This document shows, piece by piece, positions 1-4,123 of a DNA stretch of 6,982 nt. The stretch is from Ignavibacteriaceae bacterium (lineage in GTDB: Bacteria; Bacteroidota; Ignavibacteria; Ignavibacteriales; Ignavibacteriaceae): positions 1 to 6,982 of the forward strand of contig JALNWB010000193.1 of assembly GCA_023231105.1 (NCBI GenBank), read 5' to 3'. Below the pieces are notes generated by a model. That model did no database searches, was not told where the DNA came from, and saw only the letters and a program-made list of their open reading frames with translations. A program made the translations under genes and the position numbers. How positions within the stretch are numbered: position 1 is the stretch's first letter; each line of letters opens with the position of its first letter.

Positions 1-104
1 AATTTGATACTAATTCGAAAGTCTTCATTTCTTTTAATAAATTTATAGTTGGAATTCTAAGATACAGGTTTAAGTACAAATTCAACAAGAGAAAAAGAAA
101 GTAG
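1..104 (+). CDS. Possible 3' end of an unidentified upstream gene (partial)
   Basis: One reading frame, with codons starting at position 3, stays open from the left edge to a TAG at 102-104, 33 codons in all. The stop lies four bases before the ATG of the DUF423 gene, a spacing typical of genes in one operon. The encoded tail runs from FDTNSKVF to a very basic end (RYRFKYKF then NKRKRK), which could be the cytoplasmic tail of a membrane or membrane-associated protein. I recognise no family. In DNA this AT-rich, a 33-codon open frame can occur by chance, so the call rests mainly on the tight spacing. If it is real, the purine-rich end of this gene doubles as the ribosome binding region of the next one. 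If it is not real, the stretch is an ordinary leader in which I see no clear promoter. Confidence 0.35.
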   Translation, partial: FDTNSKVFISFNKFIVGILRYRFKYKFNKRKRK

Positions 105-108
105 AATT

Positions 109-474
109 ATGAAAAAAAGTTTTCTTATGACCGCCGGATTATTTGGTTTTATCGGTGTTGCCCTCGGAGCTTTCGGCGGGCACGCGTTAAAGGAAATGAT
201 CTCTCCCGAAATGCTGGAGATTTATAAGATCGGGATTCAATATCATTTGATACATGCGGTGGTATTGCTTGCAATTGCATTTTCGGGAAAAGAATTTCTG
301 AAACATTCTTTTATTTTATTTGCTGTGGGAATTCTTCTCTTCTCCTTTTCACTTTATGCATACGCGGTCAGCGGAATTAAATTTCTCGTCTTTATTACTC
401 CGCTCGGCGGAACAAGCTTGTTAATTGGTTGGGGATTGATGGTTTATCAATCGTGGAAACAAGTAAAAGAATAG
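109..474 (+). CDS. DUF423 family small integral membrane protein
   Basis: A 121-residue, very hydrophobic protein with about four membrane helices (roughly residues 5-25, 43-60, 67-88 and 92-113) and a short charged C-terminus. It matches the DUF423 (E. coli YgdD-like) family in length and motifs. These are GAFGGHALK at 20-28, directly after the first helix; IQYHLIHAVVLLA at 43-55, the family's Q-Y-x-x-x-H-A block; GILLFSFSLY at 74-83; and ITPLGG at 96-101 followed by a GW pair. The biochemical function of the family is not established, and it is expected in the inner membrane. The ATG at 109 gives a start just before the first helix. No strong Shine-Dalgarno is present, only purine-rich sequence before the start, as is common in Bacteroidota-like genomes. 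The gene may be co-transcribed with a gene ending at 104. It is followed by a hairpin at 489-533 and reads intact. Confidence 0.9.
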   Translation: MKKSFLMTAGLFGFIGVALGAFGGHALKEMISPEMLEIYKIGIQYHLIHAVVLLAIAFSGKEFLKHSFILFAVGILLFSFSLYAYAVSGIKFLVFITPLGGTSLLIGWGLMVYQSWKQVKE

Positions 475-488
475 AAAACGAAAAATGC

Positions 489-533
489 AACCTCGAAGGT
501 GAAGGAAGAAATTATGTTTCACCCTTTGAGGTT
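489..533. terminator. Stable hairpin after the DUF423 gene, possible transcription terminator
   Basis: The left arm at 489-503 (AACCTCGAAGGTGAA) pairs with the right arm at 518-533 (TTCACCCTTTGAGGTT). This gives about 15 base pairs with one bulged C at 524 and one G-U pair, closing a 14-base loop. It begins 14 bases after the DUF423 stop codon. On the + strand no T-run follows the stem, so it is not a textbook intrinsic terminator in that direction. On the minus strand the stem is followed by a T-rich stretch (GCATTTTTCGTTTT), but no minus-strand gene ends here. It could also be an mRNA-stabilising 3' structure or a dispersed palindrome. Confidence 0.45.
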
Positions 534-594
534 ACTAATCTAAATTTCCATAAGCCATCATCCGTCAACATTCATCCATCTTAATTTTTCATTG

Positions 595-616
595 ACCAAT
601 TTCGTCCTTATTTTTA
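595..616 (+). promoter_or_regulatory. Candidate promoter region of the AGE-like gene
   Basis: TATTTTTA at 609-616 matches the Bacteroidota-type TAnnTTTG -7 element at every fixed base except the last. It sits 33 bases before the ATG at 650, a plausible leader length. It lies inside a short sequence (ACCAATTT, two bases, TCCTTAT, then T-rich) that also occurs just upstream of valS at 4072-4087. A TTG at 592-594 is too close (14 bases) to be a well-spaced -33 element. This is motif matching only. Confidence 0.3.
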
Positions 617-649
617 TGACGCTATTTGTTAATTAAAAGAAGTACCTCA

Positions 650-2437
650 ATGAAACATATCATCATTTTCTTCCTTGTTTTTGTTTCCATCAGCTATGGT
701 CAATACAATATCAAATCACCCTACTTGCAAAATCCCGATAAGATAATTGGATACGTTGATAGCTGTGCAGCTTTCTGGTTGAATGCTTACGATCCGATTA
801 ATGGTGGATTTTATACAAATATTGATAAGTATGGAAAAGCGAGCGGTACACAAAAAAATATGCAAACACAATCACGCGATGCGTATGGATTTGTCCGCGC
901 TTTCATGCTCACCGGAAATGATGTCTATCTTACCAAAGCAAAACAAGCGCTCGATTTTATGTACAAACATGCGTGGGATAATACCAACGGCGGCTGGTTC
1001 TGGGAGCTTGATAAATACGGAAACCCGACCTCCGGCAACACAAACAAAGATGCGTTCCATCAACATTATGGACTTCTCGGTCCAATGGCTTCTTTTGAAG
1101 CAACCGGCGATACACTTGACTGGAATTGGGTAATGAAAGGTTATCAAAACAACGAAACAAAAATGTGGGACAACCGCGCTCAATATTTTGGTTATTACGA
1201 TTACAGCAGTAAAAACTGGTCAACAAAAAACAATAAAAGTTTTAACGCTACCGTTGATGCGATTACAACTCATTTACTTTATTTGTATCTGCTGACGAAG
1301 GATCAACAATATTTAGATAAATCGCTTCTGATAATTGACAACATGAAAACTCACTTTGTTGCCAGCATGGATAAACAAAAGATCGGTTTTGCCGAAGTTT
1401 ATGACGCGAATTGGAATATTCTTTCAAGCGAAACGATGACAATTATGGGACATGTTTTAAAAACCGCATGGTGTTTTGCACGGGTAAACCAAGTTTACCC
1501 TGACCCAACTTCTATTTCAGCGGCACGAAAACTCATGGATGATGTTTTGGCAAAAGGATATGATAACGAGTTTGGCGGACCATACAAAGATTATAACCGA
1601 ACTACCGGACAAATGTTAATGTGGGGAAATCCCGACACAGCTAAAGCCTGGTGGCAAATGGAACAAGCGGTAATGGCGGGTTTACAGATGTATCAAACAA
1701 CCTCGGATGAACAATACTTGAAAATGGCGGATGAAACACTCGACTTTTTTATGAAATATTTTGTTGATCATACCTACGGCGAAGTGTATGAAAACAGAAC
1801 CCGACGCGGCGCGCAAACGTGGGGTGAGGGAAAAGGGAATCCGAACAAAGCCGGGTATCACTCAATTGAATTGGGGTACTACACATATCTTTACGGAAAA
1901 TTTTTCGTAAAGAAAGAACCGATTACTTTGTACTATGATTTTCAATCCGGCAAAGACAGAAAAGTATTTTTAAACCCTATCGAACTTCCATTTAACGATT
2001 ATGCTATAAAAGAAGTAATTTATAACGATCAAACTTACACGAATTACACTGCACAAATGCACGAACTTCATCTACCGGTTAATGTCGGCGGAAAATTTAA
2101 GGTGACGTTTGAGCAAGTGATCTTTGATGATGTAGCTGATGAAAAAGTTTTGCCGGAGAAGTTCGAGCTTAAACAAAATTATCCAAATCCGTTCAATCCA
2201 ACGACAGTTATCAGTTGGCAGTTAGCGGTCGGCGGTCACGTAACATTAAATGTATATGATATTTTAGGAAATGAAGTTGCAACGTTGGTGGATGAAGAAA
2301 AGCAGCCCGGGAGCTATAAAGTTACATTCAACCCTCAACTAACCACTAACCACCAACAACTCGCCTCCGGCGTATATTTCTATCAACTACGGGCTGGGAA
2401 CTTTGTTGAAACAAAGAAAATGATTCTTCTTCGTTAG
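650..2437 (+). CDS. Secreted AGE-family (N-acylglucosamine 2-epimerase-like) protein with T9SS type A sorting tail
   Basis: A 595-residue protein from the ATG at 650. An in-frame TTG at 626 would only add eight residues ahead of a good signal peptide, so the ATG is preferred. Residues 1-17 are a signal peptide, with likely cleavage after SYG (17). Residues about 28-420 form an AGE-like alpha/alpha barrel: NGGFYTNIDKYG (51-62), QSRDAYGFVRAF (74-85, with the family's arginine at 76), GGWFWELDKYGNP (114-126), TTHLL (206-210), MGHVLKTAW (266-274), AWWQMEQAV (333-341) and AGYHSIELGYY (401-411). Histidines 208, 268 and 404 fall where the family has its barrel-centre histidines. The usual glutamate three residues after the GH histidine is Lys271, and the second histidine of NxHxH is Leu210, so epimerase activity is uncertain. 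Residues about 423-490 look like a small beta domain. Residues 501-595 are a T9SS sorting domain (NYPNPFNPTT at 510-519, VYDILGNEVATLV at 535-547, SGVYFYQL at 573-580, KKMILLR at the end). The protein is probably exported and surface-attached or released, acting on an unidentified sugar substrate. Confidence 0.85.
   Translation: MKHIIIFFLVFVSISYGQYNIKSPYLQNPDKIIGYVDSCAAFWLNAYDPINGGFYTNIDKYGKASGTQKNMQTQSRDAYGFVRAFMLTGNDVYLTKAKQALDFMYKHAWDNTNGGWFWELDKYGNPTSGNTNKDAFHQHYGLLGPMASFEATGDTLDWNWVMKGYQNNETKMWDNRAQYFGYYDYSSKNWSTKNNKSFNATVDAITTHLLYLYLLTKDQQYLDKSLLIIDNMKTHFVASMDKQKIGFAEVYDANWNILSSETMTIMGHVLKTAWCFARVNQVYPDPTSISAARKLMDDVLAKGYDNEFGGPYKDYNRTTGQMLMWGNPDTAKAWWQMEQAVMAGLQMYQTTSDEQYLKMADETLDFFMKYFVDHTYGEVYENRTRRGAQTWGEGKGNPNKAGYHSIELGYYTYLYGKFFVKKEPITLYYDFQSGKDRKVFLNPIELPFNDYAIKEVIYNDQTYTNYTAQMHELHLPVNVGGKFKVTFEQVIFDDVADEKVLPEKFELKQNYPNPFNPTTVISWQLAVGGHVTLNVYDILGNEVATLVDEEKQPGSYKVTFNPQLTTNHQQLASGVYFYQLRAGNFVETKKMILLR
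2205..2361. repeat. Imperfect inverted, repeat-rich DNA inside the sorting-tail coding region
   Basis: Within the DNA coding the T9SS tail, 2205-2236 is built of CAGTTA/CAGTTGG/CAGTTAG and GGTCGGCGGTC units. Positions 2339-2352 are two exact copies of CTAACCA, within the longer CAACT-to-CAACT stretch at 2336-2361. Positions 2214-2232 match the reverse complement of 2339-2357 at 14 of 19 bases. The second stretch encodes the loop QLTTNHQQLA (563-572), just before the conserved SGVYFY strand. The reading frame stays intact, so the tail is probably functional. Confidence 0.5.
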
Positions 2438-2467
2438 GCAGGTAGTTGATGATTCCCCATTAATAAA

Positions 2468-2491
2468 AAAGCCCGGCAGATGTCGGGCTTT
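2468..2491. terminator. Bidirectional intrinsic terminator between convergent genes
   Basis: AAAGCCCGGC (2468-2477) pairs with GTCGGGCTTT (2482-2491) around the loop AGAT, giving a ten-pair stem with one G-T pair. It lies 31 bases after the AGE-like gene's stop and 16 bases past the stop of the minus-strand transporter. Read on the minus strand, the GC stem runs straight into TTTTTTATTAA, a good T-tract. Read on the + strand the tract is shorter (CTTTATT). It can serve both converging transcripts and is strongest for the transporter. Confidence 0.88.
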
Positions 2492-2506
2492 ATTCGGAAT
2501 GAAAAC

Positions 2507-3703
2507 TTACTCGTGAGTATTTTTTATCGCTTCAATCTTATTTCGCTTATAATCAGAAACGCCGACAACTAAACCGGCAGTTACTACAATTGCTCCTATA
2601 ATTTGATACGTGGTAACATCCTTTCCGAAAAGAAGCATAATAAAAGGAAGAAGCGCCAGCCAAACGTTAGTGTAGGGAACCCACAGGTGAGCAGAAAATT
2701 TAGAGAGTTTAAAGAATCCAAAACTGTAAATGTATCCCGTTAACCCGGCTGCAATAACAAAGAGAATCGGCCACCAGTTATTGGGGAAAATACTTCCTTC
2801 GAACAATGCAAAAAACCTATGGTATTCAACCGAGATAAAAATCTTTTCAATTTTCTTTTCAACAACGGCAGGTAATTCTTTTTTTAATTGATAAGATGTT
2901 TCGGTTTTTACATAATGAGTTAAGATAAATTCCTTTTTCGGTTCATCAAGTTTTGCAAGCACCCGCGTTTCAAATTTATTAACAGGAACTTGATCCGGAA
3001 TATTTGCGCGTAGAAAACTTCCGACAAGCGGAAAAATAATTAGCGCCGATGTAATAAAAAGCATCTTCCAGATTTCGCGCCATAATACTAAAGCATTTGG
3101 ACCAACTCCGGAGAAAGCAGTCTGAACCGTTTTGTTATTTAGTATCTGCTGCGAGCCTAAGCAGAGGTTAATAATTATTATCCAAATGATTGCGGTTGAA
3201 TCAAGAAAGGTATTTGGATCAGGATTACCACCGAAAATTCTTGGTGCATGAGGAATAGCTAATCCTAAAACAACGAGCAAAACACCTATCCAATGTTCTT
3301 TTCTTATTGAAGCATTGAACATGAATTTGCCGAAGAAAGGCAGAAACGCTAAATAAATATTTACATAAGGAGCAAAAAGATGAGGTGAATAATATCGCGG
3401 TAAATAAAAGAAACCGATGTTTTCAATAACGCCGGTAAAGGCACAGATCATAATCGTTATCAAAGCAACTGAACCAGGCCACAAATATTTAATTTCTTTT
3501 CCGCGGATAACTTCTACCACAACAGCGATTGCAGCCCAGAGAAGTTTTGATAACTCTCTCCACCACGTCATCACTCCCGGAGAAACACCAACTGCTTTAT
3601 TGCCGACATATTCCGGCTGATTGCCCATCCAGTTGAGAATGTACTGACCTCCCAATCCTCCATTAATAATCATCACCCAAAGAAAAAGTAAAATCAATTC
3701 CAT
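2507..3703 (-). CDS. DMT/EamA-superfamily membrane transporter with internal duplication and polar insert
   Basis: A 398-residue polytopic membrane protein of about ten helices in two homologous halves, as expected for a drug/metabolite transporter (DMT, EamA-type) protein. The halves align visibly: IIINGGLGGQYILN (12-24 region) with IIINLCLGSQQILN (176-189); WWRELSKLLW (47-56) with LWREIWKMLF (207-216); and a GFF...PHLFAPYVNIYLAFLPF block (98-123) with GFF...AHLWVPYTNVWLALLPF (329-354). Each half ends in a glycine-rich helix (139-150 and 370-381). The second half has an extra charged segment of about 75 residues (about 231-305) between its second and third helices, which is unusual for EamA proteins of about 300 residues. 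The substrate cannot be told from sequence; an exporter or importer of a small metabolite is the family expectation. The start (MELILLFLW) lies at the beginning of the first helix. Shine-Dalgarno pairing is weak. The C-terminus (SDYKRNKIEAIKNTHE) is charged and probably cytoplasmic. The gene stands alone, convergent to the AGE-like gene and divergent from valS. Confidence 0.75.
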   Translation of the reverse strand: MELILLFLWVMIINGGLGGQYILNWMGNQPEYVGNKAVGVSPGVMTWWRELSKLLWAAIAVVVEVIRGKEIKYLWPGSVALITIMICAFTGVIENIGFFYLPRYYSPHLFAPYVNIYLAFLPFFGKFMFNASIRKEHWIGVLLVVLGLAIPHAPRIFGGNPDPNTFLDSTAIIWIIIINLCLGSQQILNNKTVQTAFSGVGPNALVLWREIWKMLFITSALIIFPLVGSFLRANIPDQVPVNKFETRVLAKLDEPKKEFILTHYVKTETSYQLKKELPAVVEKKIEKIFISVEYHRFFALFEGSIFPNNWWPILFVIAAGLTGYIYSFGFFKLSKFSAHLWVPYTNVWLALLPFIMLLFGKDVTTYQIIGAIVVTAGLVVGVSDYKRNKIEAIKNTHE

Positions 3704-3751
3704 CGTTCTTGTTCACTTATGTAAATGAATAGTTCCAATTTTTACGGGGGG

Positions 3752-3759
3752 TAAAGTTA
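3752..3759 (-). promoter_or_regulatory. Candidate -7 element for the transporter gene
   Basis: Read on the minus strand this is TAACTTTA, one base off the TAnnTTTG consensus. It is followed by a C-run and then by 48 bases up to the ATG whose first base is 3703. The A-tract immediately upstream on that strand (the 11-T tract on +) could act as an upstream bend. I found no well-spaced TTG -33 box. Low confidence. Confidence 0.25.
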
Positions 3760-3878
3760 CTTTTTTTTTTTGAATGAACCTATAAAATTTTAATCGATAC
3801 ATACAAATCTATATGCATAATTGAACGATTGAATAATATCCTCGATTAAATTCTTGTTTTTTTTTTGACACGATTTAC

Positions 3879-3949
3879 GAACAAGGATTAACGAATAGCG
3901 ATTTTTGATTTGGTTGACTTCTAAAATCAAAAATCGTTAATCATTGTTC
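3879..3949. repeat. 71-bp near-perfect inverted repeat (long hairpin)
   Basis: The left arm GAACAAGGATTAACGA (3879-3894) pairs with 3934-3949, with a single mismatch at the seventh base. TTTTTGATTT (3902-3911) then pairs exactly with AAATCAAAAA (3924-3933). The left arm carries seven extra bases (3895-3901, ATAGCGA), and the loop is 12 bases (3912-3923). In total 25 of 26 positions pair. No T-tract makes it a clear terminator and no flanking target-site duplication is visible. It looks like a dispersed palindromic repeat unit or a non-autonomous element rather than a gene part. Confidence 0.75.
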
Positions 3950-3964
3950 TGAGATCAAAAAAGT

Positions 3965-4077
3965 ATTGGTTGACGGCTTCGCTGCGCTAAGAGCGCATGG
4001 TGAATGAAATCAATTTCAAATTGATAAAGAAAACGATCATTCATCCATTCCGTCGTTCTGTTCCACCGCGAACCAAT
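3965..4077. repeat. Nested palindromic module upstream of valS
   Basis: Successive complementary pairs lie inside one another: ATTGGTT (3965-3971) with AACCAAT (4071-4077), GACGG (3972-3976) with CCGTC (4050-4054), TGAATGA (4001-4007) with TCATTCA (4037-4043), and at the core a perfect 17-base palindrome ATCAATTT-C-AAATTGAT (4009-4025). A small independent hairpin, GCGCT-AAG-AGCGC (3984-3996), sits in the left arm. The nesting order is what a degenerate inverted-repeat element would leave. Individual short matches could be chance, but the ordered set is less likely to be. Confidence 0.5.
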
Positions 4078-4084
4078 TTTTCCT

Positions 4085-4092
4085 TATATTTG
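4085..4092 (+). promoter_or_regulatory. valS: Candidate valS promoter -7 element (TAnnTTTG)
   Basis: TATATTTG matches the Bacteroidota sigma-A type TAnnTTTG consensus exactly and is followed by C, as is usual. It ends 31 bases before the valS ATG, so transcription would start near 4097 with a leader of about 25-30 bases. No clear TTG lies at the expected distance upstream. If this is the promoter, the palindromes at 3879-4077 lie upstream of the transcript and cannot act as leader RNA. Confidence 0.5.
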
Positions 4093-4123
4093 CAGTCAAC
4101 TATTGATAAATATAGAGAAGAGA

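Larger units (their letters stand above)
3704..4123. other. Divergent intergenic region between the transporter and valS
   Basis: This 420-bp stretch shows no convincing gene on either strand. From left to right it holds a six-G run at 3746-3751, an 11-T tract at 3761-3771, a 10-T tract at 3857-3866, a long inverted repeat at 3879-3949, a nested palindromic module at 3965-4077 and a promoter-like motif at 4085-4092 before valS. The nonamer TTGGTTGAC occurs twice (3910-3918, in the loop region of the first repeat, and 3966-3974, at the edge of the second), which links the two elements. The ends of the window's other gaps do not have this density of repeats. Confidence 0.7.

Noticed and set aside
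626..649. Earlier TTG start for the AGE-like gene
   Set aside because: It adds eight residues (polar and basic) in front of a good signal peptide that begins at the ATG at 650, and no better ribosome binding site supports it.
872..1226. Minus-strand open frames opposite the AGE-like gene
   Set aside because: They lie entirely inside a well-supported coding region, resemble no known family and have no start context of their own.
2507..3703. Assignment of the minus-strand transporter as an L-rhamnose or named sugar transporter
   Set aside because: The two-fold DMT-like duplication is clear, but no substrate-specific motif is recognisable, so only the superfamily is called.
3984..3996. Small GCGCT/AGCGC hairpin as an intrinsic terminator
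   Set aside because: The stem is only five pairs and no T-tract follows on either strand.
3879..4077. Complete insertion sequence or CRISPR array
   Set aside because: There is no transposase frame, no visible target-site duplication and no regularly spaced direct repeats.
4103..4123. Earlier TTG start for valS
   Set aside because: The ATG at 4124 has purine-rich sequence directly before it and the TTG lies very near the predicted transcription start.
3879..4123. T-box or attenuator leader controlling valS
   Set aside because: No T-box sequence, specifier loop or terminator with a T-run is visible, and the promoter-like motif at 4085-4092 lies downstream of the hairpins, so they would not be transcribed with valS.
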